From contig NZ_NIRT01000012.1 of NCBI RefSeq assembly GCF_003207795.1, positions 38,278-102,277 on the forward strand: 64,000 nt of DNA, in the 5' to 3' direction. The translations under genes and the position numbers were made by a program. The DNA is from Komagataeibacter nataicola. GTDB taxonomy: Bacteria > Pseudomonadota > Alphaproteobacteria > Acetobacterales > Acetobacteraceae. Of the stretch, positions 38,405-51,545 are shown in pieces. Within the stretch, counting starts at the first letter, position 1. The number at the start of each line of letters is the position of its first letter. The notes beneath the pieces were generated by a model that searched no databases, was not told the DNA's origin, and saw only the letters and a program-made list of their open reading frames with translations.

Positions 38405-38485
38405 GCGCCCATCTGGCGGGACATGGGGCAGGCCGTCAATGCCCTGCCCCTTTTGTCGCGGGCTTACCCGCGCTATGGGGCAGCA

Positions 38486-39631
38486 ATGAGCGAGACAGAA
38501 CCGACATTTTCCGGCATGGGGCTTGATGGCCGCGTGGTGGCCGCACTGGCCCGTATGGGCCTGCACCAACCTTCCGCGATCCAGAACGCGGTCATTCCCC
38601 CCATCATGGCGGGCCGGGACGTGGAGGCCCTTGCCAGCACCGGCAGCGGCAAGACCATTGCCTTCGCGGCCCCGCTCCTGTCCGCGCTGATGCAGGGCGA
38701 TGGTGCGGATGACAGTGCCGATAACAGCCGCGTGCGCTGTCTTGTGCTCTCGCCCACGCGCGAGCTTGCGGGCCAGACGGCGGGCGTGCTGCGTGGCCTT
38801 GCCCGTGGCAGCGGCCTGCGCGCGCTACAGGCCACAGGCGGCACGGCGCGCGCAGCACAGGCTAAAACGCTGGCCGAGGGAGTCGCCATCGTGGTTGGCA
38901 CGCCGGGGCGGGTGATCGACCTTGCCCGGGGTGGCGAGCTGGACCTGTCCAGCATTACGCAGTTCGTGCTCGATGAAGCCGACCGCATGCTCGACCCCAA
39001 TTTTGCCGAGGACATGCTGGCCCTGGCCGCCACCCTGCCGCCACGCCACCAGACGCTGCTTTTTTCGGCCACCATGCCGCCCGCCATGGCCGAGCTTGCG
39101 GCCCGCCTGCTGCACAAGCCCGTGCGCGTGAGCATGGCAGCCGAACAGGCTCCCGCGCCCCGCATCGCGCAATATGCCATTTTCGTGCCGATGCGCCACA
39201 AGGCGGAGGCAACGCTGGCCTGCCTGCGGCAGTATGGCATGCAGCGCGTGATGATCTTCGTGCGCACGCGGCAGGAGGCGGATGCCATTGCCCGCGCGGT
39301 CTCGGCGCTTACGCCCGCCGTCGCCATCCATGGCGATCATTCGCAGGCCCGGCGCGAGCGCATGCTGCGTGATTTCCGTCAGGGCCGCGTGGGCGTGCTG
39401 GTGGCGACCGACGTGATGGCGCGTGGAATCGATATTGATGACATCGCCCTGGTCATCAACCACGATATTCCTACCCCTGCCGAAGCCTATGTGCACCGCA
39501 TCGGCCGCACGGCGCGCGCGGGCCGGCGCGGCATGGCCGTGGCCCTGTGCGCGCCCGAGGAGCGGCAGGCGCTGAAGGATATCGAACGCCTGACCGGCCA
39601 GCGTATCCGTATCGCAACACTGCCGGAGTAA
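38486..39631 (+). CDS. DEAD-box ATP-dependent RNA helicase (RhlE-like)
   Basis: The 381-residue protein has all helicase motifs: FSGMGLDGRVV with the Q-motif PSAIQNAVIP, motif I ASTGSGKT (50-57), PTRELA, TPGRVID, DEAD in VLDEADRM, SAT, and the C-terminal IFVRTRQEAD, GVLVATDVMARGIDI and HRIGRTARAGR. It lacks the basic C-terminal tail seen in many RhlE/CsdA proteins. It would remodel RNA, for example in ribosome assembly or decay. ATG 38486 is the start that fits the family. Confidence 0.92.
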   Translation: MSETEPTFSGMGLDGRVVAALARMGLHQPSAIQNAVIPPIMAGRDVEALASTGSGKTIAFAAPLLSALMQGDGADDSADNSRVRCLVLSPTRELAGQTAGVLRGLARGSGLRALQATGGTARAAQAKTLAEGVAIVVGTPGRVIDLARGGELDLSSITQFVLDEADRMLDPNFAEDMLALAATLPPRHQTLLFSATMPPAMAELAARLLHKPVRVSMAAEQAPAPRIAQYAIFVPMRHKAEATLACLRQYGMQRVMIFVRTRQEADAIARAVSALTPAVAIHGDHSQARRERMLRDFRQGRVGVLVATDVMARGIDIDDIALVINHDIPTPAEAYVHRIGRTARAGRRGMAVALCAPEERQALKDIERLTGQRIRIATLPE

Positions 39632-39793
39632 GCCTGCACGCCGTCATGCATTTGTCATGCCCGGGGTGCCGTGGTGGCCTTGCCGTGGCAGGCGGGCCGG
39701 ATAAACTGCTGGCATGATGAACCACGATGTCATGCATGTTTCTGGCCTGCACCGTGAGAGGTCCAGACCGCGCCACGACGGGCTGCGCGGGGC

Positions 39794-40819
39794 ATGACAT
39801 ACGGGCCGGATGAAACGCCGCTGCCGGTGCGCGTGACGCGCCCCACCCCGTTTCTTGACCGCCTGCCGCCGCCAGTCCAGCCCCTGCCCCGATGGCGCAT
39901 TGACCTCACACCGCCCGACATTGCGCCATGGCGGAAAGGCAATTGCGGCATACCCGGCGTCATGCATTACGAGGGGCGCAGGCCGGGGCCGCATATCGTG
40001 TGTGTCAGCCTGATCCACGGCAATGAGTTCTCGGGCGCGATCGTGCTCGACCGGCTGCTGCGCGCACGCATCCGCCCGCGTTCGGGCCGCCTGTCCTTCG
40101 TATTCGCCAACCCCGAGGCCATGGACCTCTTCGATCCAGGTGACCCCGTAAGGGCACGCTGCGTAGAGGAAGACATGAACCGCGTCTGGTCGCCCGCCAC
40201 GCTGGACAGTACCCGCAACGCGCATGAAGTCGACCGCGCGCGGGTGCTGCTGCCCGTTATCCTGACGGCGGACAGGCTGCTCGACCTGCATTCCATGTTG
40301 TGGCCAGGGGATCCGCTGGTCCTGTCCGGACTTTCCGCGCCGGGGCGGCAGATGGCGCGACGGGTGGATGGCGTGGGCACGACGGTTGCCGATCAGGGGC
40401 ACCGGAGTGGATGCAGGCTGATCGACCATCCCCGCTTCAGCGGTGATGGCCCTGCCGCCGCCTGCCTTCTGGAGGCCGGACAGCACTGGCATGAAAGCAC
40501 GGTGAGCCGCGCCATGCAGGCTGTTATGTCCCTGATCGGGCCATGCTGTGGCCTGCCGGCGGCCACCACCGGCACGCCCGTGCCACGACGTGATATGGTG
40601 GTGACGAATGTGGTGACGGCGCGTACCGGCGCGTTCCGTTTCGTGGCCCCGTTCCGTGGCGGGCAGGTTCTGCCTGCACGAGGCACGCTTGTCGCCCATG
40701 ACGGACGTGACGAGATCCGCACGCCTTATGACCGGTGCATGCTGGTCATGCCCAACCTGCGCCCCGCGCGTGGACATACGGCGGTGCGCTTCGCACGGGC
40801 AGCGGGCGGCCCGGAGTAA
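39794..40819 (+). CDS. Succinylglutamate desuccinylase/aspartoacylase family zinc hydrolase
   Basis: The 341-residue protein has the M14-like zinc site of the AstE/ASPA family: His75 and Glu78 in LIHGNEFSGA, His166 in LLDLHSM, and the substrate-binding Asn129-Arg130 in EDMNRVW. A C-terminal beta domain follows (about 265-335). The family deacylates N-acyl amino acids. There is no ast operon nearby, so a specific substrate cannot be assigned. The 162-bp gap upstream shows no other gene. Confidence 0.82.
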   Translation: MTYGPDETPLPVRVTRPTPFLDRLPPPVQPLPRWRIDLTPPDIAPWRKGNCGIPGVMHYEGRRPGPHIVCVSLIHGNEFSGAIVLDRLLRARIRPRSGRLSFVFANPEAMDLFDPGDPVRARCVEEDMNRVWSPATLDSTRNAHEVDRARVLLPVILTADRLLDLHSMLWPGDPLVLSGLSAPGRQMARRVDGVGTTVADQGHRSGCRLIDHPRFSGDGPAAACLLEAGQHWHESTVSRAMQAVMSLIGPCCGLPAATTGTPVPRRDMVVTNVVTARTGAFRFVAPFRGGQVLPARGTLVAHDGRDEIRTPYDRCMLVMPNLRPARGHTAVRFARAAGGPE

Positions 40820-40862
40820 GGCCCGCCCCGGGCTGGCTACCGGGGCAGGCCTGCCTCACTGT

Positions 40863-42164
40863 TCAGGCGTAGATGGGGAAGCGGGCGCACAGCGCCTTGA
40901 CGCGCGCATGCACGGCCTGCTCCGTCTTCTCACAGCCTTCCTCACCCGGTGTTTTGGCAAGGGCGGTCAGCACTTCATCGATCATCAGGCCGATTTCACG
41001 GAACTCGGCTGCGCCAAAGCCACGCGCGGTAGCCGCCGGGCTGCCGAGGCGGATGCCCGAGGTGACGGCAGGCTTTTCGGGGTCGAAGGGAATGGCGTTC
41101 TTGTTGGCGGTAATGCCCGCGCGCTCGAGCGCACGCTCGGCGGCACGGCCCGTAACCCCCTTGGGGCGCAGGTCAACAAGGATCAGGTGGCAGTCGGTGC
41201 CGCCGGTCACGATGTCAAAGCCAGCCTTGACCAGTGTTTCGGCCAGGATGCGGGCATTGGAGGCCACGGCTTCCTGATAGGTCTTGAAGTCGGGACGCAG
41301 CGCCTCGCCAAAGGCTACCGCCTTGCCCGCGATGACATGCATGAGCGGGCCGCCCTGCAGGCCGGGGAACACGGCGGAGTTGATCTTCTTGGCCAGAGCG
41401 GCGTCATTGGTCAGGATCAGGCCGCCACGCGGGCCGCGCAGGGTCTTGTGCGTGGTCGAGGTCACGACATGCGCATGCGGCACCGGCGAGGGATACAGCC
41501 CGGCGGCAACGAGACCCGCGAAATGCGCCATGTCCACCATCAGGAACGCCCCGACCTCATCGGCAATGGCGCGGAAGCGGGCGAAGTCGATGATGCGCGG
41601 ATAGGCGGAGCCACCGGCCACGATCAGCTTCGGCTTTTCAGCGCGCGCCAGGCGCTCCATTTCCTCGTAGTCGAGCAGGCCATCTTCCTTGCGCACGCCG
41701 TACTGCACGGCGTTGAACCACTTGCCCGAGTAGTTGGGAGCCGCACCATGCGTCAGGTGGCCACCGGCGGCCAGGCTCATGCCCATCACGGTATCGCCCG
41801 GCTGGACCATGGCCATGAACGCCGCCTGGTTGGCGTTGGCGCCGGAATGGGGCTGCACGTTGGCGAATTCGGCGCCGAACATCTTTTTCACGCGCTCGAT
41901 GGCCAGGGTCTCGACCTTGTCCACTTCCACGCAGCCGCCATAATAGCGGCGACCGGGATAGCCTTCGGCATATTTATTGGTCAGCACGCTGCCCTGGGCT
42001 GCCATGACAGCGGCCGAGACCATGTTCTCGCTGGCGATCAGTTCGATCCCATCGCGCTGACGCACCAGTTCCGCCTCGATCATGGCGGCGACATCGGGGT
42101 CGGCTTCGGTCAGGGGGGCGCGGAAAAACTGCTTGAGGTCACTCTGGCTGATAGGGTCCGACAC
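40863..42164 (-). CDS. glyA: Serine hydroxymethyltransferase
   Basis: The 433-residue PLP enzyme interconverts serine and glycine with tetrahydrofolate. It shows [41 protein letters not shown], the PLP lysine in [13 protein letters not shown] and [12 protein letters not shown]. The start is GTG at 42164, with GGAG about 10 bases upstream. It is divergent from the amino-acid permease across 188 bp. In that gap I see a small hairpin but no recognisable glycine riboswitch. Confidence 0.95.
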   Translation of the reverse strand: MSDPISQSDLKQFFRAPLTEADPDVAAMIEAELVRQRDGIELIASENMVSAAVMAAQGSVLTNKYAEGYPGRRYYGGCVEVDKVETLAIERVKKMFGAEFANVQPHSGANANQAAFMAMVQPGDTVMGMSLAAGGHLTHGAAPNYSGKWFNAVQYGVRKEDGLLDYEEMERLARAEKPKLIVAGGSAYPRIIDFARFRAIADEVGAFLMVDMAHFAGLVAAGLYPSPVPHAHVVTSTTHKTLRGPRGGLILTNDAALAKKINSAVFPGLQGGPLMHVIAGKAVAFGEALRPDFKTYQEAVASNARILAETLVKAGFDIVTGGTDCHLILVDLRPKGVTGRAAERALERAGITANKNAIPFDPEKPAVTSGIRLGSPAATARGFGAAEFREIGLMIDEVLTALAKTPGEEGCEKTEQAVHARVKALCARFPIYA

Positions 42165-42259
42165 CGGTATGGTTCTCCATCAAATTATCATCTGTCATTT
42201 CCGGCTGGGCAAACGGACATGACACCTATGGGGACAGGCCTGCTATGTGCGCCATATCG

Positions 42260-42278
42260 TGGCGTTTAGACAACGCCA
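42260..42278. other. Hairpin in the glyA / permease gap
   Basis: TGGCGTT (42260-42266) and AACGCCA (42272-42278) form a 7-bp stem with a TAGAC loop, 75 bp upstream of the permease start. It may be a leader hairpin or an operator. Confidence 0.35.
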
Positions 42279-42352
42279 AAATGACCGAGAGAGGCTGATT
42301 TGACTGTTGTTCCCTCCCATGCACCCACCCACGGCATGACAGGTGTGACCTC

Positions 42353-44895
<2,543 letters not shown>

Positions 44896-44963
44896 TCCGG
44901 CCTGAAAACGCCCTTTTGCCCATCGCCGGATAGTTGATGCCTGCAACCGGGAAGATATGATAA

Positions 44964-44979
44964 CCGTATAAGCATACGG
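44964..44979. other. Small hairpin between hemB and the protein transferase gene
   Basis: CCGTAT and ATACGG flank AAGC in the 146-bp gap. Upstream, ATCCGGC at the hemB stop and GCCGGAT about 30 bp later can also pair. Either may contribute to ending hemB transcription. Confidence 0.35.
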
Positions 44980-45041
44980 GCAGTCTGTCTTTCCGGTTTG
45001 CGGGGCTGCCTTTATTCCGTTTTCCGGCTGGTGAAGAGCGC

Positions 45042-45851
45042 ATGACCTACACATCGCCACGGCATCCACAGCTGTTCTATACCACCGCCCCCATGCCCTG
45101 CCCCTATCTGCCGGGGCGCATGGAGCGCAAGGTCGTGACCGAAATTGGCGGCCCTGAGGCCGTGCCGTTCCATAACCGCCTGTCACGCGCGGGGTTCAGG
45201 CGCAGCCACACCATCGCCTATGCCCCTGTGTGCGCCAACTGCACGGCGTGCACGCCCATCCGCGTGCCGGTGGCCCGCTTTGCGCCCGGCCGCACGCAGC
45301 GCCGCGTGCTCGGGCGCAATAACGGGCTATGCAGCGCACGCGTGCCCCCCCATGCCACACCCGAGCAGTTCAACCTGTTCAGTGCCTATCAGGCTACCCG
45401 GCATGATGGAGGCGACATGGCCTCCATGACCTTCCCCGATTACCGCGCCATGATCGAGGACACGACGGTCGAGACCTTCATGCTCGAGTTCCGTGATGGA
45501 GCCGGCCGCCTGGTCTGCGTGGCGCTGGTGGACCAGCTTGATGACGGGCTCTCCGCCGTTTATGATTTTTTTGATCCCGACATGCCGTCGCATTCGCTGG
45601 GCACGTTCGCGGTGCTGCACCTGATTGAATATACCCGCGCGCTGGGCCTGCCCTACCTGTATCTGGGCTACTGGATCAGCGAGAGCCACAAGATGGCCTA
45701 CAAGGCGCGCTTCCGCCCCGCCCAGATCATGACGCGCGGTGTCTGGCATGACCTTGACCTGAGCCAGCCTGATGCCAGGCAGCCACAGGATAGTGCCTTC
45801 CTGCCGGATGACCTGTTCCATCCGCCGCAATCAGATACTGATGGAAAGTAA
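45042..45851 (+). CDS. bpt: Aminoacyl-tRNA--protein transferase (Bpt/Ate family)
   Basis: The 269-residue protein belongs to the arginyltransferase family whose bacterial members (Bpt) add leucine to N-terminal Asp/Glu and mark proteins for ClpS/ClpAP. Family marks are CPYLPGRMERKVVTEIGG, the CANCTACTPIRVP cysteine region, YDFFDPDMPSHSLGTF and LYLGYWISESHKMAYKARFRP. GAAGAG lies about 5 bases before ATG 45042. Leucyl rather than arginyl specificity is inferred from the bacterial setting. Confidence 0.9.
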   Translation: MTYTSPRHPQLFYTTAPMPCPYLPGRMERKVVTEIGGPEAVPFHNRLSRAGFRRSHTIAYAPVCANCTACTPIRVPVARFAPGRTQRRVLGRNNGLCSARVPPHATPEQFNLFSAYQATRHDGGDMASMTFPDYRAMIEDTTVETFMLEFRDGAGRLVCVALVDQLDDGLSAVYDFFDPDMPSHSLGTFAVLHLIEYTRALGLPYLYLGYWISESHKMAYKARFRPAQIMTRGVWHDLDLSQPDARQPQDSAFLPDDLFHPPQSDTDGK

Positions 45852-45859
45852 AAGTTTCC

Positions 45860-45891
45860 GAACGCCGCCTTCTGAATGAAAGGCGGCGTTC
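45860..45891. terminator. Bidirectional terminator between bpt and parC
   Basis: GAACGCCGCCTT (45860-45871) and AAGGCGGCGTTC (45880-45891) form a perfect 12-bp stem between convergent genes, followed by CTCTTTTTT at about 45902. The core GAACGCCGCCTTT is shared with the hairpin after bioCD (17647-17676). Confidence 0.8.
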
Positions 45892-45909
45892 CCTGAAGTT
45901 TCTCTTTTT

Positions 45910-48126
45910 TCAGTTCTTTGGCTTGCGGGTCGCCCAGGCGGGGGCCTGTTTGCCGGTATCGGCGCGCTTGCCGACATACTCCTTCACATCGGCAAAGGAG
46001 CGGGTGCGGTTGGGGTCTGGCCAGGGCAGACCTGTGGCCGCCGTAAACACCACCGCATCGCGCAGGCCGCCTTCCTTGTATTTTTGCAAGATCACGCCAA
46101 GGCCGCGGGTCATTTCCGGCAACTGGTCGAGCGGGAAGACCAGCATGCGCCGGTTCTGCCCCAGGACCAGCACATGATCGCCGCCTGCGGGTGCGCAGAC
46201 CAGCGCGCTTTCGTTTTCCTTGAGGTTCAGGATCTGCTTGCCGGTGCGCTTTTCCGCCGTCATGGCCGATTCCGCCACGACAAGGCCGCGCCCGGCACTT
46301 GAGGCCAGCAGGCGTTTTGCGCTGTCATCAACCGGGAACATCGTGATGATGTCCTCATCATTCGACAGGTCGATCAGTAGGCGCAGCGGCTGGCCATCGC
46401 CCCGGCCACGCGGCAGGTCGGCCACGCGCAGCGTAAAGGCGCGGCCATCGGTGGCAAATACGCACAGCCGGTCGTTGCTGTGGCATTCCACCGCCATGCC
46501 CGGCCCGTCGCCTTCCTTGAACTTGAGGGCCTGCGGGTCCTGCCCATGGCCGCGCACGGTGCGGATCCAGCCCTTTTGCGACAGGATGACCGTCAGCGGA
46601 TCACGTTCGACCGGTAATGCCGCTTCCACATCGATCTCGGGCGGCGGTTCGGCCAGCGTGCTGCGCCGGGCGCCGAGCGCGCCACTGCCAAAGTTCTTCT
46701 GGATATCCCTGATTTCAGCCGCAATGCGCTTCCACCGCAGCCCTTCCTGCGCCAGCAGGTCCTGCAGGGACTGCTTTTCCGCGCTCAGCCTGGCGTGCTC
46801 GGCGCGGATTTCCATTTCCTCCAGCCGACGCAGGCTGCGCAGGCGCATGTTGAGCACGGAGTCAGCCTGCAGTTCCGTCAGGCTGAAGGTCGCCATGAGG
46901 GCTGCCTTCGCGTCATCCTCCTCGCGCACGATGCGGATGACCTCATCAAGGTTGAGATAGACCGCGAGGAAGCCATCAAGAATTTCGAGCCGCCGGTTGA
47001 CCGCCTGCAGCCGGTTGGTGCTGCGGCGCAGCAGCACGTCGTGGCGGTGGTCGAGCCAGGCCTGCAGCACCTCTTTCAGGCTACGCACGCCGGGCACCTG
47101 ATCGGCGCCGAGCACGTTCATGTTCAGGCCAAAACGGCTTTCAAGCTGGGTGGCGCGGAACAGTGTTTCCATCAGCACGGCGGGTTCGATGCCGCGTGAC
47201 TTGGGCTCGAGCACCAGGCGGATATCGGTCGTGCTTTCATCGCGGATGTCAGCCAGAAGCGGGAGCTTTTTCTGCTCCATCAGATCGGCCACCTGCTCGA
47301 TCAGGCGCGATTTCTGCACCTGATACGGGATCTCGGTCACCACGATCTGCCATGTGCCGAACCGGCCCTGCTCAACCTCCCACTTCGAACGGATGCGGAA
47401 GGAACCGCGCCCCGTCTCATACGCACGGGCGATGGCGTCACGATCCTCCACAATGGCCCCGCCGGTGGGAAAGTCCGGTCCCGGCATGTGTTCAAGCAGG
47501 TCGAGGGTGGTGGTGGATGGCTTGCGGATCAGCGCGAGGGCGGCGGAACAGATCTCGCCCACATTATGCGGCGGAATGGAGGTTGCCATGCCCACGGCAA
47601 TGCCTGCCGCCCCATTGGCCAGCAGGTTGGGGAAAGCGGCAGGCAGCACGACCGGCTCCTGCTCCTCGCCATCATAGGTGGGGCGGAAATCGACGCTGTC
47701 CTCGTCAATGCCTTCAAGCAGGGCCTTGGCCACGGCGGTCAGGCGGGATTCGGTGTACCGCATGGCGGCGGCGTTATCGCCGTCGATCGAGCCGAAATTG
47801 CCCTGCCCTTCCACCAGCGGATAGCGCACGGCAAAATCTTGCGCCAGCCGCACCAGCGCCTCATAGACCGAGGCATCGCCGTGCGGGTGGTATTTACCGA
47901 TCACGTCACCCACCACGCGGGCGCATTTCTTGAACCCTGCCGTGGGGTCAAGCTTGAGCTGCTGCATGGCGTAGATCATGCGCCGGTGCACGGGCTTCAG
48001 CCCGTCGCGCACATCGGGCAGCGAGCGCGACATGATGGTCGACATGGCATAGGCCAGGTAGCGCTGGCTCAGCGCATCGGCCAGCTTGGTATCTTCAATA
48101 TGGCCGACTGTTGGGTCCACAGGCAT
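45910..48126 (-). CDS. parC: DNA topoisomerase IV subunit A
   Basis: The 738-residue protein is the ParC subunit that cuts and rejoins DNA to unlink daughter chromosomes. It begins with [28 protein letters not shown], has the helix-turn-helix GKYHPHGD and the catalytic Tyr124 in AMRYTE. A C-terminal propeller-like domain (about 490-720) lacks the GyrA box, which favours ParC over GyrA. At the quinolone-binding position equivalent to E. coli Ser80 the residue is Ala85; the acidic partner Glu89 is kept. It is 59 bp downstream of recO on the same strand. Confidence 0.92.
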   Translation of the reverse strand: MPVDPTVGHIEDTKLADALSQRYLAYAMSTIMSRSLPDVRDGLKPVHRRMIYAMQQLKLDPTAGFKKCARVVGDVIGKYHPHGDASVYEALVRLAQDFAVRYPLVEGQGNFGSIDGDNAAAMRYTESRLTAVAKALLEGIDEDSVDFRPTYDGEEQEPVVLPAAFPNLLANGAAGIAVGMATSIPPHNVGEICSAALALIRKPSTTTLDLLEHMPGPDFPTGGAIVEDRDAIARAYETGRGSFRIRSKWEVEQGRFGTWQIVVTEIPYQVQKSRLIEQVADLMEQKKLPLLADIRDESTTDIRLVLEPKSRGIEPAVLMETLFRATQLESRFGLNMNVLGADQVPGVRSLKEVLQAWLDHRHDVLLRRSTNRLQAVNRRLEILDGFLAVYLNLDEVIRIVREEDDAKAALMATFSLTELQADSVLNMRLRSLRRLEEMEIRAEHARLSAEKQSLQDLLAQEGLRWKRIAAEIRDIQKNFGSGALGARRSTLAEPPPEIDVEAALPVERDPLTVILSQKGWIRTVRGHGQDPQALKFKEGDGPGMAVECHSNDRLCVFATDGRAFTLRVADLPRGRGDGQPLRLLIDLSNDEDIITMFPVDDSAKRLLASSAGRGLVVAESAMTAEKRTGKQILNLKENESALVCAPAGGDHVLVLGQNRRMLVFPLDQLPEMTRGLGVILQKYKEGGLRDAVVFTAATGLPWPDPNRTRSFADVKEYVGKRADTGKQAPAWATRKPKN

Positions 48127-48185
48127 GCAATCTTCCTCCCGCAGGTGAACAGATAGCGAAACTTTACGGTTTGTCCAATGGTGTA

Positions 48186-48977
48186 TCAGCCGGGCGGGGT
48201 GGGTGTTGCTTCCGCCGGGGGCTCCGGCGGCGCAATATCGGCCTCGCGTGCGATCAGGTCGAGCAGCCTGCCACGCGCCTCGGGCACCGGGCGGTGGCGC
48301 TGGCCAAACGCATCGCGTTGCAGGAAATGCCCTGTCAGACGCAGGCCATCATACCAGTCCGTGGGCGTGCCAACTTCATCAGGATGAAGCACGAAACCGG
48401 GCAGCGGCAGCAGGCGCTGGCGCCATTCCCCTGCCCGTGCATCCGATACCGCGCGCCCTGTGCGGGGCGAGACCCAGCGCAGGTCATCAGCAGGGCCACC
48501 AAGGGCGCAGCGACCGAGATCAAGGCCAAAGCCAAGATCGGACAGCAGCATCAGTTCCCAGCGCACGATTTCGGGCATGGCCCCGGCCACCGCCCATTGC
48601 GGGTCGAGGCTGATCCGCGCCAGCAGGCTGGCCAGCCCCTGGAATATGGCGGGGTGCGGTTCACGCTCGGGCAGGCAGCCATCGGCCAGCGCGCACAGCG
48701 AGGCCAGCATGGCCAGCGGCAGCGGCTCATCGAGGATACGCGCGGCCGAGGCATGTACCACCTCGGCCGAGATATTGCCCAGTTGCTCGGACAGCCGCGC
48801 TACCCAGCGCGCGCGCACCAGATTGCCGGTCTGCCAGACCGCGCGCCCCCGGCTTGATGAACCGCCACGGGCCAGACCGTGATAGAGGCCGTGCTCACCC
48901 GTCAGCACATGCACGATGGCGCTGCCCTCGCCATAGGGTGCGGCAGAAAGCACAAGGGCGGGTGCCTCCCATTCCAT
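48186..48977 (-). CDS. recO: DNA repair protein RecO
   Basis: The 263-residue protein carries the RecO OB-fold N-terminus ([35 protein letters not shown] region, here by position 1-35) and the helical C-terminal domain ([20 protein letters not shown]). RecO loads RecA on SSB-coated DNA with RecR. It lacks the usual four-cysteine zinc finger. The start at 48977 fits the family; an open extension upstream does not. It is 49 bp downstream of tsf and upstream of parC. Confidence 0.9.
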   Translation of the reverse strand: MEWEAPALVLSAAPYGEGSAIVHVLTGEHGLYHGLARGGSSSRGRAVWQTGNLVRARWVARLSEQLGNISAEVVHASAARILDEPLPLAMLASLCALADGCLPEREPHPAIFQGLASLLARISLDPQWAVAGAMPEIVRWELMLLSDLGFGLDLGRCALGGPADDLRWVSPRTGRAVSDARAGEWRQRLLPLPGFVLHPDEVGTPTDWYDGLRLTGHFLQRDAFGQRHRPVPEARGRLLDLIAREADIAPPEPPAEATPTPPG

Positions 48978-49026
48978 CAGGAAGCCCCCGCCCTTGTTAA
49001 AAGAAAACCGGAAACCGGCAACGTGA

Positions 49027-49932
49027 TCAGTTGCCGGCGGCCTTCGCCACTTCAGCGGCAAAGTCGTTGTCTTCTTTTTCGATGCCTTCGCCGAGCTGGA
49101 AGCGCTCGAAGCCCTTCAGCTTGGCGCCTGCCTTCTCAACGATCTTGCGCACGCGGCTTTCGCCATCATGCACCCAGACCTGCTCGAGCAGCACCACTTC
49201 TTCGTAGAACTTGCGGATGCGGCCATCGACCATCTTCTCGATGATGGCATCGGGCTTGCCCGAAGCCTTGGCCTGCTCCACCAGCACCGCGCGCTCGCGC
49301 TCAAGCGCCTGCGGGTCAACGCTGTCCACATCCAGCGCTGCCGGACGGGTGGCGGCGACATGCATGCCGATGCGGCGACCCAGGTCTTCCAGCGCTTCGC
49401 TGGCGGTGGGGGCCTCAACAGCAGCCAGCACGCCAATCTTGCCCAGGCCGGGGTTGACCGCGCCATGCACGTAGGTGGCGACCACGCCCGAGGGCACGCT
49501 CAGCACGCGTGCGCGGCGGATGGACATGTTCTCGCCAATGGTGGCGATCAGGTGCGTCAGTTCATCGGCAACGCTGCGGCCGCTTTTCAGCACGGCAGCC
49601 TTCAGCTTTTCCAGATCGTCGCCCACGCTCAGGGCGGCATGCGCCACTTCGGACACGAAGTTCTGGAAATGCTCGTTGCGGGCAACAAAGTCTGTCTCGG
49701 CGTTGATCTCGACCATGGCGGCCTTCAGATCAGTCTGCGCCACGCCCACAAGGCCTTCAGCCGTTACACGGCCGGACTTCTTGGCAGCAGCCGAAAGGCC
49801 CTTCTTGCGCAGCCAGTCGATCGCGCCCTCGATATCGCCTTCGGCTTCGTTGAGGGCTTTCTTGCAGTCCATCATGCCCGCGCCGGTCTTCTCACGAAGT
49901 TCCTTGACGAGCGCTGCGGTAATTTGCGCCAT
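49027..49932 (-). CDS. tsf: Elongation factor Ts
   Basis: The 301-residue factor exchanges GDP on EF-Tu. The N-terminal UBA-like module ([24 protein letters not shown]) and the EF-Tu-contacting [10 protein letters not shown] are present, with the [10 protein letters not shown] segment of the dimer-like core. GGAG lies upstream of ATG 49932. It is downstream of rpsB in the conserved rpsB-tsf operon, with a GC-rich hairpin between them. Confidence 0.96.
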   Translation of the reverse strand: MAQITAALVKELREKTGAGMMDCKKALNEAEGDIEGAIDWLRKKGLSAAAKKSGRVTAEGLVGVAQTDLKAAMVEINAETDFVARNEHFQNFVSEVAHAALSVGDDLEKLKAAVLKSGRSVADELTHLIATIGENMSIRRARVLSVPSGVVATYVHGAVNPGLGKIGVLAAVEAPTASEALEDLGRRIGMHVAATRPAALDVDSVDPQALERERAVLVEQAKASGKPDAIIEKMVDGRIRKFYEEVVLLEQVWVHDGESRVRKIVEKAGAKLKGFERFQLGEGIEKEDNDFAAEVAKAAGN

Positions 49933-49958
49933 TATGCTGATACTCCTCACGACAGGCG

Positions 49959-49984
49959 CACGCCCCGCAAGCGGGCGGGGCGTG
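49959..49984 (-). other. GC-rich hairpin between rpsB and tsf
   Basis: CACGCCCCGC pairs with GCGGGGCGTG around a 6-nt loop (10 bp). No T-run follows on the minus strand. Such hairpins commonly attenuate or process the rpsB-tsf transcript. Confidence 0.5.
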
Positions 49985-50036
49985 TCCTTGCTGTGTCAGT
50001 TGCGCCAGCGGGCCAGGGCCACGCCGGCGCCCGTTT

Positions 50037-50822
50037 TCATTCCGCGCTAGCGGCGGCTTCCGTCACGGCCGTTTCCACGGCGGGGTCAACCGGCAGTTCC
50101 TCGGACGCGCCGAAGTCCTCGCCCGATGCACCCAGCTCGGCGGAGATGCCATCGAGCACGGCGGACGAAACCAGCTCGCAATACAGCGCAATGGCGCGGA
50201 TGGCGTCGTCGTTGCCCGGAATCGGGAAGGTCACGCCACGCGGGTCGGAGTTGCTGTCCAGAACGGCCACAACCGGGATGCCCAGCTTGTTGGCTTCTTC
50301 AACCGCCAGCTTTTCCTTGTTCGTGTCGATCACGAACAGGATGTCCGGCAGGCCGCCCATTTCCTTGATGCCGCCGAGCGAACGCTCAAGCTTCTCGCGG
50401 TCACGGGTGATGTCCAGGACTTCCTTCTTGGTCAGGCCCTGGGTGCCGTTTTCCAGCATCTCGTCAATGCCGCGCAGGCGCTTGATCGAACCGGTGATGG
50501 TCTTCCAGTTCGTCAGCATGCCGCCAAGCCAGCGATGGTTGACGTAATACTGGCCGCAACGCTTGGCGGCTTCGGCCACCTGGTCGGCGGCAGCGCGCTT
50601 GGTGCCCACGAACAGCACGCGGCCACCACCGGCCACGGTGTCACGGATCGCCTTGAGCGCACGGTCCAGCATGGGAACGGTCTGCTGCAGGTCGATGATG
50701 TGGACCTGGTTGCGCACGCCGAACAGGTACGGCGCCATGCGCGGGTTCCAGCGGCGGGTGTGGTGACCGAAGTGCACGCCGGCCTCGAGCAGCTGGCGCA
50801 TGGTGAATTCAGGCATCGCCAT
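50037..50822 (-). CDS. rpsB: 30S ribosomal protein S2
   Basis: The 261-residue protein begins [29 protein letters not shown] sequence and includes [32 protein letters not shown] and [10 protein letters not shown], all S2 hallmarks. A C-terminal acidic/alanine extension of about 30 residues goes beyond the core. AAGGA lies about 11 bases before ATG 50822; ATG 50816 is an alternative. The 273-bp gap upstream, shared with divergent osmC, should hold both promoters, and ATTGCAAG occurs twice in it (about 50872 and 50958). Confidence 0.96.
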   Translation of the reverse strand: MAMPEFTMRQLLEAGVHFGHHTRRWNPRMAPYLFGVRNQVHIIDLQQTVPMLDRALKAIRDTVAGGGRVLFVGTKRAAADQVAEAAKRCGQYYVNHRWLGGMLTNWKTITGSIKRLRGIDEMLENGTQGLTKKEVLDITRDREKLERSLGGIKEMGGLPDILFVIDTNKEKLAVEEANKLGIPVVAVLDSNSDPRGVTFPIPGNDDAIRAIALYCELVSSAVLDGISAELGASGEDFGASEELPVDPAVETAVTEAAASAE

Positions 50823-51095
50823 GTCGGCTAGATCCTTATATCTGGTTTATCCTCCGTGAAGCACGCCCTGTATTGCAAGGACACCAGAGGTCTCGGCTTC
50901 ACGTGCGAATTGGCCCCAACGTGGGGCCGTGGCGGGATATGGCCGTTTTGGGCGCATATTGCAAGACCCCAACAGGCGGCGAATGCATCGTGATGCAACT
51001 TTGGGGCCACGGGCCGGTTGCCCAGTGCTAGGGATAACCGTCACCCCGGGTGCCGGATGCGCCCGTACTGCAACTGCATAAAGGACTGAACCGCA

Positions 51096-51527
51096 ATGGC
51101 GATCACGAAATTTGCTACAGCCCACTGGTCAGGCGGCCTGAAGGACGGCAAGGGCGAAATCTCGACCCAGAGCGGCGTGCTCAGGAACCAGCCCTACGGC
51201 TTCAATACCCGCTTCGAGGACAAGCCCGGCACCAACCCCGAGGAGCTGCTCGGTGCCGCCCACGCGGCATGCTTTGCCATGGCGCTGTCGGGCATTCTTG
51301 GTGGCGCGGGGCTTACGGCCAAGTCGCTTGATGCGAAATCCGAGATCGTGCTCGACAAGCAGGGCGAGGGCTTCGCCATCACCCATGCAAAACTGACATT
51401 GGAAGCCGAGATTCCCGGTGCGACCGAAGCGCAGTTCAAGGAACTGGCCGAAAAGGCAAAGGCGGGCTGCCCGGTCTCCAAGCTGTTCAACGCGACCATC
51501 ACGCTGGATGCGAAGCTGAAGGGCTGA
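51096..51527 (+). CDS. osmC: OsmC family peroxiredoxin
   Basis: The 143-residue protein is OsmC, a thiol peroxidase that reduces organic hydroperoxides. The catalytic cysteines are Cys59 (HAACFAMALS) and Cys125 (GCPVSKLF), with Arg39 and the glutamate pair in PEELLGAAH completing the site. AAAGGA lies about 12 bases before ATG 51096. It is divergent from rpsB and convergent with aroC. Osmotic or oxidative induction is known for the family; no operator is identifiable here. Confidence 0.93.
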   Translation: MAITKFATAHWSGGLKDGKGEISTQSGVLRNQPYGFNTRFEDKPGTNPEELLGAAHAACFAMALSGILGGAGLTAKSLDAKSEIVLDKQGEGFAITHAKLTLEAEIPGATEAQFKELAEKAKAGCPVSKLFNATITLDAKLKG

Positions 51528-51545
51528 ACAGCCGGGGTGGGAAGC

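Noticed and set aside
40656..42269. A 537-codon plus-strand frame across the end of the aspartoacylase gene and glyA
   Set aside because: It overlaps one gene and is antisense to another, and its sequence has no family features.
42165..42352. Glycine riboswitch upstream of glyA or the permease
   Set aside because: I cannot find the paired glycine-aptamer layout; only a 7-bp hairpin is visible.
50872..50966. Two copies of ATTGCAAG in the rpsB-osmC gap as a regulatory repeat
   Set aside because: Eight bases occurring twice is too little evidence for a regulatory site; noted only in the rpsB entry.
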